From NCBI RefSeq assembly GCF_028737195.1, contig NZ_JAQZAJ010000002.1, positions 372,001 through 436,000 of the forward strand: a DNA stretch of 64,000 nucleotides. The letters are read 5' to 3'. Below, in pieces: positions 47,237 to 54,900 of this stretch; position 1 is the first letter of the stretch; each line of letters starts with the position of its first letter. This stretch comes from Pseudovibrio exalbescens. GTDB lineage: Bacteria > Pseudomonadota > Alphaproteobacteria > Rhizobiales > Stappiaceae. The notes under the pieces were generated by a model, which was not told where the DNA came from, did no database searches, and worked only from the letters and a program-made list of their open reading frames with translations. The translations under genes and the position numbers were made by a program.

Positions 47237-48853
47237 ATGACATCGTTGTCGCTGTTTGCCGAGCGTGTCGCTCGTCCATTCCTGCTGTCATGGGGGCTAC
47301 GTCGATCGTTGCTCGCCACGACCCTTGGGGCCGCCGCGGCGGTGTCCATGCCGCCCTATGGCGCCTTTCCGCTTCTTTTCCTGTGTTTCCCCTGCCTCAT
47401 ATGGCTTTTGGATGGCGCGACCGCCAGCTCGGAGGGGGATAAGCGGCGAAACGCGCGTCGTTTCTTCTCCATTGGCTGGGCCTTCGGCTTCGGTTTCTTT
47501 CTGGTTGGTCTTCTCTGGATCGGTGAGGCCTTCCTGGTGGAGGCGGAGACCTATGCGTGGATGATGCCGTTTGCCGTGGTTATCCTCCCCGCAGGTCTGG
47601 CCTTATTCCCTGCTGTCCTCCTCTCGCTTGCCAGCCTCTTCTGGCGGCAAGGACCCTCTCGCATATTGGTATTTGCCGTCGCATTCACGCTATGCGACTA
47701 CGTGCGCGCCCACGTTTTTACCGGGTTTCCCTGGAATTCTTGGGGTTACGCCGTTGTGCAGAGTGATCAGCTGGTGCAGCTCGCGGCCTACATCGGATTG
47801 TTCGGCCTAAGTTTTCTGGTGTTGTTTGTTGCCGCAAGTCCGGCCTTGCTTCTGAAAGAGAGTAACACTGGAAGTCGTAAGCCTGTTTTACTTTTGGCCG
47901 GGGTTCTGGCAATCGCCGCGCTGGTACTGGGAACACTGCGCTGGACGGACCGCAGTCAAGCATTCGTAGAGCCGAATATTCTAATTGTGCAGCCAAATGT
48001 ACCGCAGAGCGAGAAGTGGAAGCCTGAAAATCGTGACAAGCTTTTGCCGCACTATTTGGAGATGACCGCTGCGGCGCTTAAAGGTGAGAAAAATGATTCA
48101 ACTCGCCTCATCTTTTGGCCTGAATCTGCATTTCCATTCTTATTGACGCAAGAGCCTGGCGCGCTCGCCATGATTGCTGAGGTGCTTCCACAGAATACTT
48201 ACCTAATCACAGGTGGTATTCGTGCGGACTATGGCGCGCAGGGAGCCACTAACTTCTACAATAGTGTCTATCTGGTTGACGCTAATGGAATTGTGGTTGA
48301 CGTATACGATAAGGTGCGTCTGGTGCCGTTTGGGGAGTACCTCCCATTCCGTGAAATCCTGCAATCTATTGGTGTAGAGCGCCTTGTGCCGGCGCCCAGC
48401 GACTTCACGGCGGGCTATCGTTACAGATCGATTAGTATTTCTAATGATCTTAGTTTTCAGCCCCTGGTCTGTTACGAGGCGATTTTCCCGCAATCTCGGC
48501 TTAATATGTCAGAAAGGCCGCAGTTTCTGGCAAATATAACTAACGATGGGTGGTTTGGAGACAGTTCCGGCCCCTATCAGCACCTGATGCAAGCAAGGAT
48601 GCGCGCTGTCGAACAAGGTATTCCAGTGATACGTGCAGCCAACACAGGTGTTTCTGCGGTGATTAGCCCTCACGGTGAAATACTATCAGAAGTTGTCTTG
48701 AATAGGGCGGGTCGCATCAAAGCAGCTCTCCCAAAAATACTGGAACCTACACTCTATGGAAGATGGGGTGACTGGATTTCTCTGGTGTTTATTCTCGGTT
48801 GTGTTTGTCTCCTATTGGTATTTGGGGTACTTTTACCTGCTCGTAGAGATTGA
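47237..48853 (+). CDS. lnt: apolipoprotein N-acyltransferase
   Basis: A 538-residue inner-membrane enzyme that adds the third acyl chain to lipoproteins. Several N-terminal membrane helices precede a nitrilase-fold domain. The catalytic triad is in FWPESAFPF (Glu), YDKVRLVPFGEYLPF (Lys) and VCYEAIFP (Cys), all present. A last helix lies at the C-terminus. Base composition changes inside the gene: the first half is GC-rich like its neighbours, the part after about 47,980 is clearly more AT-rich with other codon choices, yet the frame is intact. Confidence 0.94.
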   Translation: MTSLSLFAERVARPFLLSWGLRRSLLATTLGAAAAVSMPPYGAFPLLFLCFPCLIWLLDGATASSEGDKRRNARRFFSIGWAFGFGFFLVGLLWIGEAFLVEAETYAWMMPFAVVILPAGLALFPAVLLSLASLFWRQGPSRILVFAVAFTLCDYVRAHVFTGFPWNSWGYAVVQSDQLVQLAAYIGLFGLSFLVLFVAASPALLLKESNTGSRKPVLLLAGVLAIAALVLGTLRWTDRSQAFVEPNILIVQPNVPQSEKWKPENRDKLLPHYLEMTAAALKGEKNDSTRLIFWPESAFPFLLTQEPGALAMIAEVLPQNTYLITGGIRADYGAQGATNFYNSVYLVDANGIVVDVYDKVRLVPFGEYLPFREILQSIGVERLVPAPSDFTAGYRYRSISISNDLSFQPLVCYEAIFPQSRLNMSERPQFLANITNDGWFGDSSGPYQHLMQARMRAVEQGIPVIRAANTGVSAVISPHGEILSEVVLNRAGRIKAALPKILEPTLYGRWGDWISLVFILGCVCLLLVFGVLLPARRD

Positions 48854-49042
48854 CGCGAGGCAAGAAATATCGTCAACATAGACTTGCGTGAGATGAGTGG
48901 TGGTCTTCGCGGTAAAGGCGAATTGTATCGCGATCTCTAATGCACTGCCGAAACAAAAAAGCGAAGTCCTGCTTCAGCAGTACTTCGATAAAAAGCAACT
49001 GACGGTTAGTAACCACAATTATGAAAGAAGAGGGCCGTTGCA

Positions 49043-49450
49043 ATGGCCAGTAAAAAGGCACCTAATCCCATCGATGTTCATGTCGGGAGCAGAGTCCGGC
49101 TTCGTCGCATGATGCTGGGCATGAGCCAGGAAAAGCTTGGCGAAAGTCTCGGAATCACCTTTCAGCAAATCCAGAAGTACGAAAAAGGCACAAACCGCAT
49201 AGGCGCAAGTCGCTTGCAGCACATCGCGACAATTCTGAAGGTTCCGGTTGCCTTCTTCTTTGAAGATGCGCCCGGATCGCCAGAAGAAGCTCAAGGGGTC
49301 GGGGACAACCCTCAAACGACCTATGTGGTTGATTTTTTATCTTCGTCGGACGGTCTGGCGCTCAACAAGGCGTTCGTGCGCATTGAAGATCCCAAAATTC
49401 GAAAAAAGCTAGTTGAACTTGTCAAGAGTTTAGCGGGCGAAGACGCTTGA
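49043..49450 (+). CDS. XRE-family helix-turn-helix regulator
   Basis: A 135-residue Cro/CI-type regulator with a canonical helix-turn-helix (RVRLRRMMLGMSQEKLGESLGITFQQIQKYEKGTNRI) and a short C-terminal extension ending in KLVELVKSLAGED. Homologues sit in the same place before metK in many rhizobia-like genomes. Its target is not shown by the sequence. A promoter should lie in the AT-richer 190-base gap after lnt. Confidence 0.92.
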   Translation: MASKKAPNPIDVHVGSRVRLRRMMLGMSQEKLGESLGITFQQIQKYEKGTNRIGASRLQHIATILKVPVAFFFEDAPGSPEEAQGVGDNPQTTYVVDFLSSSDGLALNKAFVRIEDPKIRKKLVELVKSLAGEDA

Positions 49451-49468
49451 ATTTTCGGATTGATGCGC

Positions 49469-49553
49469 CACTTGAAAAGTTGGACTTGACCAAGTGCACT
49501 ACCTTGGTTCATTAACGTGCTGAAGCGGCGGGTTTCCGTCGCTTCTTTGTTTT
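49469..49553 (+). promoter_or_regulatory. Possible structured leader or promoter-plus-hairpin before metK
   Basis: CACTTG (49469-49474) can pair with CAAGTG (49491-49496). The overlapping ACCAAG (49489-49494) can instead pair with CTTGGT (49503-49508). A 10-bp hairpin GAAGCGGCGG-GTTT-CCGTCGCTTC (49522-49545) with TTTGTTTT after it follows, only 24 bases before the metK ATG. Alternatively, TTGACC at 49486 with TCATTA 17 bases on is a metK promoter and the hairpin terminates the upstream gene. No known SAM riboswitch consensus was recognised. Confidence 0.4.
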
Positions 49554-49577
49554 ATCTTCCCAGAAGGACGTTTGCCA

Positions 49578-50762
49578 ATGGCTCGTCAAAGCTATCTTTT
49601 TACTTCCGAGTCGGTCTCTGAAGGCCACCCGGATAAGGTCTGCGACCGCATCTCGGACGCAGTTGTTGATGCCTTCCTCCGCGAAATGCCGGAGGCACGT
49701 GTTGCCTGTGAAACGCTGGCAACCACCAACAAGTTGGTTATCGCCGGCGAGACGCGCGGCCCTGCATCTATCACCAAGGACTACATCGCTCATCTTGCGC
49801 GTATGGCCGTTAAGGATATCGGCTACGAGCAGGAAGGTTTCCATTGGGAAAACCTGGACATCGACGTCATTCTGCATGGCCAGTCTGCGCATATTGCGCA
49901 GGGTGTCGATGCATCTGGCGACAAGGATGAGGGTGCAGGCGATCAGGGTATCATGTTTGGATATGCCTGCCGCGAGACGCCAGAGCTGATGCCAGCTCCA
50001 ATTCTGTATTCTCACAAGATCCTGCGCATGTTGGCGGAGGCTCGCAAGTCGGGTCATGAGCCAACCCTTGGTCCTGATGCCAAGAGCCAGGTCACGGTGC
50101 GCTATGAAGACGGTAAGCCGGTTGGTGTGACCTCCATCGTGCTGTCCACTCAGCATCTAGACGAAGCCATGACTTCCAACGATGTACGCTCCGTTGTCGA
50201 ACCGTACATCCGCGCAGCGCTTCCGGCGGAGTGGATCAGCCCAGAGACCATTTGGCATATCAACCCGACTGGCAAGTTCGTCATCGGTGGCCCGGATGGT
50301 GACGCTGGTCTGACCGGCCGCAAGATCATCGTGGATACCTACGGCGGCGCAGCTCCACACGGTGGTGGCGCGTTCTCCGGCAAGGATCCGACCAAGGTGG
50401 ATCGCTCGGCAGCTTATGCCGCGCGCTATCTGGCAAAGAATGTTGTGGCCGCAGATCTTGCGGACCGCTGTACAATTCAGCTCTCCTATGCGATCGGCGT
50501 TTCCGAACCTCAGTCTGTGTTTGTAGATCTGCACGGCACTGGCAAGGTGGCAAATTCGGCGGTTGAGCGCGCTCTGCGCGAGGTGATGAGCCTGACGCCG
50601 CGCGGCATTCGTGAGCACCTTGGTCTTAACAAGCCAATTTACGAGCGTACCGCAGCATATGGCCACTTTGGTCGTGAAGCAGAGCAGGACGGCGGCTTCT
50701 CTTGGGAGCGCGTTGATCTGGTTCACACCCTTCACCAAATGCTGGAAAAAGAATACGCTTAA
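49578..50762 (+). CDS. metK: S-adenosylmethionine synthetase
   Basis: A 394-residue enzyme making SAM from methionine and ATP. Visible motifs are [18 protein letters not shown] at the N-terminus, the hexapeptide GAGDQG and the phosphate loop [19 protein letters not shown]. The ATG (MARQSYLF) is preferred over a TTG two codons before. SAM made here feeds several enzymes of this window (UbiE, PmtA, MiaB, TrmB). Confidence 0.97.
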   Translation: MARQSYLFTSESVSEGHPDKVCDRISDAVVDAFLREMPEARVACETLATTNKLVIAGETRGPASITKDYIAHLARMAVKDIGYEQEGFHWENLDIDVILHGQSAHIAQGVDASGDKDEGAGDQGIMFGYACRETPELMPAPILYSHKILRMLAEARKSGHEPTLGPDAKSQVTVRYEDGKPVGVTSIVLSTQHLDEAMTSNDVRSVVEPYIRAALPAEWISPETIWHINPTGKFVIGGPDGDAGLTGRKIIVDTYGGAAPHGGGAFSGKDPTKVDRSAAYAARYLAKNVVAADLADRCTIQLSYAIGVSEPQSVFVDLHGTGKVANSAVERALREVMSLTPRGIREHLGLNKPIYERTAAYGHFGREAEQDGGFSWERVDLVHTLHQMLEKEYA

Positions 50763-50785
50763 AACTGAAGCGATAGAGGAATTGC

Positions 50786-50815
50786 ATCCGGCCGGCATCT
50801 TGTCGGCCGGATTTC
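50786..50815 (+). terminator. Hairpin/terminator between metK and trmB
   Basis: ATCCGGCCG and CGGCCGGAT form a perfect nine-base stem with a nine-base loop, then TTCTG. It ends just before the trmB start, so some read-through into trmB is likely. Confidence 0.65.
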
Positions 50816-50823
50816 TGTAAGTC

Positions 50824-51531
50824 ATGACTGATCATTACAAAGGGTCTTTTTTCGGCCGCCGCGTCGGCAAGCCGCTAAAAGACCGCCAGACGCGCCTAAT
50901 CGAAGATTTTCTGCCAACGATTGCCGTTGATCCGACCACTCAAACGCCGCAGGACCTGAAATCACTTTTCGGGCCGGAGGTTGAGCAAGTGTGGTTGGAG
51001 ATTGGCTTTGGCGGTTCCGAACACTTGATGCATCGTGCGCGCCAGAATCCGGCCATAGGCTTCATTGGGGTAGAGCCGTTTCAAAGCGGTATGGCCAAAG
51101 CCGTCGCTTCGGTTCACGATGAAGGCTTGAAGAACGTGCGCCTTTATGATGATGACGCGACCAAGCTGCTTGATTGGATGCCGGCGCAATGTCTGGATGG
51201 TGTTTATCAGCTCTATCCCGACCCTTGGCCGAAGAAGAAACACTGGAAGCGTCGCTTCGTAAATCAGGTCAACCTGACCCGTATTGCCCGTGCACTGAAG
51301 GTCGGATGCCAATACCGTTTTGCGAGCGATATTGATACCTATGTGGATTGGACCCTTGCCCACTGCCGGCAACATCCGTCATTCGAATGGCTGGCAGAGC
51401 GCCCTCACGACTGGCGTGAGCCATGGGATGGTTGGCCGGGCACCAGGTACGAGCGAAAAGCAATTCGCGAAGGCCGTATCGGGCGTTACCTGTCTTTTGA
51501 GCGTTTGCGGGACGGTCAGACCGATCTTTAA
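50824..51531 (+). CDS. trmB: tRNA (guanine-N7-)-methyltransferase
   Basis: A 235-residue SAM-dependent methyltransferase that makes m7G46 in tRNAs. Motifs are the SAM loop WLEIGFGGSEHL, FIGVEPFQSGMAKA and the family signature YPDPWPKKKHWKRRFVN. The N-terminal FFGRRVGKPLKDRQTRLIE is typical of alphaproteobacterial TrmB. Confidence 0.95.
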   Translation: MTDHYKGSFFGRRVGKPLKDRQTRLIEDFLPTIAVDPTTQTPQDLKSLFGPEVEQVWLEIGFGGSEHLMHRARQNPAIGFIGVEPFQSGMAKAVASVHDEGLKNVRLYDDDATKLLDWMPAQCLDGVYQLYPDPWPKKKHWKRRFVNQVNLTRIARALKVGCQYRFASDIDTYVDWTLAHCRQHPSFEWLAERPHDWREPWDGWPGTRYERKAIREGRIGRYLSFERLRDGQTDL

Positions 51532-51566
51532 GCGCGATAAACTCATGCGTATGGGCCTCTTTTTTG

Positions 51567-51594
51567 TTGCATAAGACAGGTAAATGTCTATATT
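51567..51594 (+). promoter_or_regulatory. Candidate promoter upstream of rimP
   Basis: TTGCAT and TATATT are separated by 16 bases, which would start a transcript near 51601. It is the best sigma-70-like pair in the trmB-rimP gap and may drive the rimP-nusA-infB operon. Confidence 0.45.
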
Positions 51595-51635
51595 GCGCTC
51601 AAGAGTTCTCATCCGGCTCGTAAAGAGCGATAGGA

Positions 51636-51665
51636 GAGTGGGCCCGGACGGACCCGCTCTTTTTT
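51636..51665 (+). terminator. Terminator or attenuator in the rimP leader
   Basis: GAGTGGGCCC pairs with GGACCCGCTC (one wobble, one mismatch) around GGAC, followed directly by TTTTTT. It lies about 35 bases behind the candidate start point and 90 before rimP, so it either ends trmB transcripts or attenuates the operon. Confidence 0.75.
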
Positions 51666-51752
51666 ATTACCTGGGCCGGCCTGAAGGCTCACGTTGATGA
51701 TCCGAGCGCACATTTTTGAGCTGCGCTCCATAACAATCATAAAAGGTGAGAA

Positions 51753-52340
51753 GTGGAAGATCACGATCCGAGAATTGTTAAGGAACAAGGGCTTGAGGCC
51801 CGTGTTGCCGCAATTGTAGAGCCGGTCATTGAAGATCTTGGCTATCGGCTCGTGCGCATCCGTGTCAACGGCAACAATGGATGCACACTGCAGATCATGG
51901 CTGAGCGTTCGGATGGCACGATGACCGTCGATGGATGCGAAGAGATCAGCAAGGCTGTGTCTCCGGCATTGGACGTGGATGATCCGATTAGCGGTGCATA
52001 CCACTTGGAAATTTCTTCGCCGGGTATTGACCGCCCGCTCGTTCGCGTAAGCGACTTTGAGCGTTGGGCAGGTCACCTTGCGAAAATCGAAATGGCTGTT
52101 CCTCAGCAGGGGCGCAAGCGCTATCGCGGCATCATCGCTGGTGTCGAAAACGGTAAGGCTGTTGTCAAGATAAGCGACGTTGCGCCGGGTGAAGAAGATA
52201 CAGCCCTGTTGCCGCTGGAAGAAATTGGCGAAGCGCGGTTGATCCTGACCGACGAGCTGATTGATGCGGCACTGAGTGCAGACAAGGCGGCAAAGGCCGC
52301 CCGTGGTGAAAACGTCGACGAAGATTCTTACCACCACTAA
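51753..52340 (+). CDS. rimP: ribosome maturation factor RimP
   Basis: A 195-residue protein that helps assemble the 30S subunit. The N-terminal domain has [18 protein letters not shown] and the family motif [12 protein letters not shown]; an SH3-like C-terminal domain follows. The start is GTG behind AGGTGAG. It heads the classical rimP-nusA-ylxR-infB-rbfA-truB operon. Confidence 0.95.
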   Translation: MEDHDPRIVKEQGLEARVAAIVEPVIEDLGYRLVRIRVNGNNGCTLQIMAERSDGTMTVDGCEEISKAVSPALDVDDPISGAYHLEISSPGIDRPLVRVSDFERWAGHLAKIEMAVPQQGRKRYRGIIAGVENGKAVVKISDVAPGEEDTALLPLEEIGEARLILTDELIDAALSADKAAKAARGENVDEDSYHH

Positions 52341-52436
52341 GAATGAAACCGTCCTTCGGGGCAGGCTCGCTGAGCCACCGTTTTTGTTGAGAGGCCTGCA
52401 AACAAGCGTGCAGGATGTTGAAGGAGTTGATGAGAC

Positions 52437-54116
52437 ATGGCCATCAGCGCAAACCGACTGGAACTGCTGCAGATCGCTGATGCGGTTGCCCGCGAAAAGT
52501 CGATTGACCGCACGATTGTGATCGATGCCCTGGAAGATGCAATCCAGAAGGCTGCCCGGTCTCGCTATGGTACGGAGACCGAGATCCGTGCTGAAATCAA
52601 TTCAAAGACAGGTGAAATTCGCCTGCAGCGCCTCCTTCATGTGGTTGAGCAGGTTGAGAACGTATCTACTGAGATTGCGTTGGTCGATGCGAAGTCGCGT
52701 AACCCTGAAATTGGCCTGGGCGATTTCGTTGCTGAGCCTCTGCCGCCTCTGGACTTCGGCCGTATCGCCGCGCAGTCAGCCAAGCAGGTCATCGTTCAGA
52801 AGGTCCGCGAAGCAGAACGCGATCGTCAGTATGATGAGTTCAAAGATCGCATCGGTGAAGTGATCAACGGCGTCGTCAAACGCGTTGAATATGGCAACGT
52901 GATTGTCGACATCGGGCGCGGCGAAGCAATTGTACGCCGTGATGAGCTGATCCCACGTGAAGTGTTCCGCAATGGCGACCGTATCCGTGCCTACGTTTAC
53001 GATGTGCGCCGCGAGCAGCGCGGTCCGCAGATTTTCTTGTCACGCACGCACCCTCAGTTCATGGCCAAGCTGTTCATGCAGGAAGTGCCTGAAATCTATG
53101 ACGGTGTCATCACCATCAAGGCAGTGGCGCGCGATCCAGGTTCCCGCGCTAAGATCGCGGTTTTGTCAAATGACAGTTCCATTGATCCGGTCGGTGCCTG
53201 TGTGGGTATGCGTGGCTCTCGCGTTCAGGCCGTTGTTGGCGAACTGCAAGGCGAAAAAATCGACATCATTCCTTGGAATGAAGACGCGGCAACTTTCATT
53301 GTGAACGCGCTTCAGCCTGCTGAGGTTGCCAAGGTTGTTCTGGATGACGAATCCGAGCGCATTGAAGTTGTTGTTCCAAACGACCAGCTTTCCCTGGCAA
53401 TCGGTCGTCGCGGTCAGAACGTTCGTCTTGCTTCTCAGCTGACCGGCTGGGGCATCGACATCATGACAGAAGCCGAGGAATCCGAGCGTCGCCAGAAAGA
53501 GTTCCAGATCCGCTCCGATCTGTTCCAGGCCAGCCTCAACGTCGATGAGATGGTGAGCCAGTTGCTTGCATCTGAAGGCTTCACTTCAATCGAAGAAGTG
53601 GCGTATGTTGATGTCGAAGAAATCGCTTCTATCGAAGGCTTCGATCCTGACACCGCTGACGAAATTCAGGCCCGCGCGCGTGAATTCCTGGAAGAGCAGG
53701 AAGAAGAGTTGCGCAAGCAGCGTGAAGAGCTGGGCGTTTCTGAAGTTCTGACAAACGTTCCGGGTCTGACCTCCGCTATGCTGGTTGCACTCGGCAAGGA
53801 CGACATCAAGACAATCGAAGACCTTGCTGGTTGCGCGGCTGATGATCTTATCGGCTGGACCGAGCGCCGCGATGGTGAGACAGTACGTGTCGACGGTACT
53901 CTGACCGGCTACGAGCTCTCTCGTGCGGATGCTGAGTCGATTGTGATGGCAGCCCGCGTTGCGGCCGGTTGGATCGAGCCGGAAGAACTCATTGAAATGG
54001 AAGCCGAAGACTCTGACGAGGATGCGGCAGAAGAGTCCGAAGAGGACGCAGGTGTTGACGCAGACGCCGTTTTCGAGCAAGAGAGCGGTGCAACGCAGGA
54101 AGACACCGAAAAATAA
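52437..54116 (+). CDS. nusA: transcription termination/antitermination factor NusA
   Basis: A 559-residue protein. An N-terminal RNA-polymerase-binding domain (residues 1-125), an S1 domain (VINGVVKRVEYGNVIVDIGRGEA), and two KH domains (GACVGMRGSRVQAVVGEL; LAIGRRGQNVRLASQL) are in normal order. The C-terminal part has two helix-hairpin-helix-like repeats and a long acidic tail rich in Glu/Asp. It controls pausing, termination and rRNA antitermination. Confidence 0.97.
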   Translation: MAISANRLELLQIADAVAREKSIDRTIVIDALEDAIQKAARSRYGTETEIRAEINSKTGEIRLQRLLHVVEQVENVSTEIALVDAKSRNPEIGLGDFVAEPLPPLDFGRIAAQSAKQVIVQKVREAERDRQYDEFKDRIGEVINGVVKRVEYGNVIVDIGRGEAIVRRDELIPREVFRNGDRIRAYVYDVRREQRGPQIFLSRTHPQFMAKLFMQEVPEIYDGVITIKAVARDPGSRAKIAVLSNDSSIDPVGACVGMRGSRVQAVVGELQGEKIDIIPWNEDAATFIVNALQPAEVAKVVLDDESERIEVVVPNDQLSLAIGRRGQNVRLASQLTGWGIDIMTEAEESERRQKEFQIRSDLFQASLNVDEMVSQLLASEGFTSIEEVAYVDVEEIASIEGFDPDTADEIQARAREFLEEQEEELRKQREELGVSEVLTNVPGLTSAMLVALGKDDIKTIEDLAGCAADDLIGWTERRDGETVRVDGTLTGYELSRADAESIVMAARVAAGWIEPEELIEMEAEDSDEDAAEESEEDAGVDADAVFEQESGATQEDTEK

Positions 54117-54245
54117 AATGGTCAGTTGTGCGCGGCGAGCCTTGGCTTGGCTGCGCACCTGCAGTTTTCGGAAAGTAGATTTTAGCTCGTTTGAGTGCGC
54201 AGTTTTGCGTCACTGAGCTGAGGCAAAGAATTAGGTAAGGTGTAA

Positions 54246-54893
54246 GTGGCGAAGAAAAATGAACCGACCGAACGGAGCTGTGCGGTAACCCGCGATGTGC
54301 TCCCGGTAGATGATCTTCTTCGCTTCGTACTGGCGCCTGATAACACTGTTGTTGTTGATGTAAAAGGAACACTTCCGGGCAGGGGAGTGTGGGTCACGGC
54401 GACGCGTGAGAAGGTCGAAGAAGCGATAAAGAAACGCGTCTTCGCCCGGGGCTTTAAGGAGCAGGTTACCGCCGAAGAAGGTTTGGCCGACCAAGTCGAG
54501 AAGGTTTTGGAACAGAAAGCTCTAGGCGCTCTGTCTATCAGTCGAAAGGCAGGTGAATTGGTCACCGGCTTTACCAAGACTGAGAGCGCATTGAGATCCG
54601 GCGGTGTGCTGGCTCTGCTCCATGCCACAGATGCTTCGGATGATGGCGTTAAGAAACTGGCTGCCATCGCCGCTTCGATGAATACTAACGGCGGAACACG
54701 TGCGGTGCTTCGCCTGTTTACCTCGGCGCAAATGAATTTGGCATTGGGCCGGGACAACGTGATACATGCTGCATTGCTGGCCGGTCAGGCTGGTCGGAAT
54801 TGCCTAAACCAGGCGCAGAGACTTGCGCGGTTCAGGGGCACTTCCAACCAATCTGATGTAGCTGGTTCAAAGGGTGCAGTAGCGCAGGACTGA
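54246..54893 (+). CDS. YlxR-domain RNA-binding protein with L7Ae-like C-terminus
   Basis: A 215-residue protein. The N-terminal part ([20 protein letters not shown] ... [15 protein letters not shown]) is a YlxR/DUF448 domain. The C-terminal part ([20 protein letters not shown] ... [20 protein letters not shown]) resembles an L7Ae/L30e fold. This fused form is usual in alphaproteobacteria, while Gram-positives keep two genes (ylxR, ylxQ). It is thought to bind RNA; the exact role is not established. The GTG start follows AGGTAAGG. It lies seven bases before infB. Confidence 0.9.
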   Translation: MAKKNEPTERSCAVTRDVLPVDDLLRFVLAPDNTVVVDVKGTLPGRGVWVTATREKVEEAIKKRVFARGFKEQVTAEEGLADQVEKVLEQKALGALSISRKAGELVTGFTKTESALRSGGVLALLHATDASDDGVKKLAAIAASMNTNGGTRAVLRLFTSAQMNLALGRDNVIHAALLAGQAGRNCLNQAQRLARFRGTSNQSDVAGSKGAVAQD

Positions 54894-54900
54894 AGGCAAT

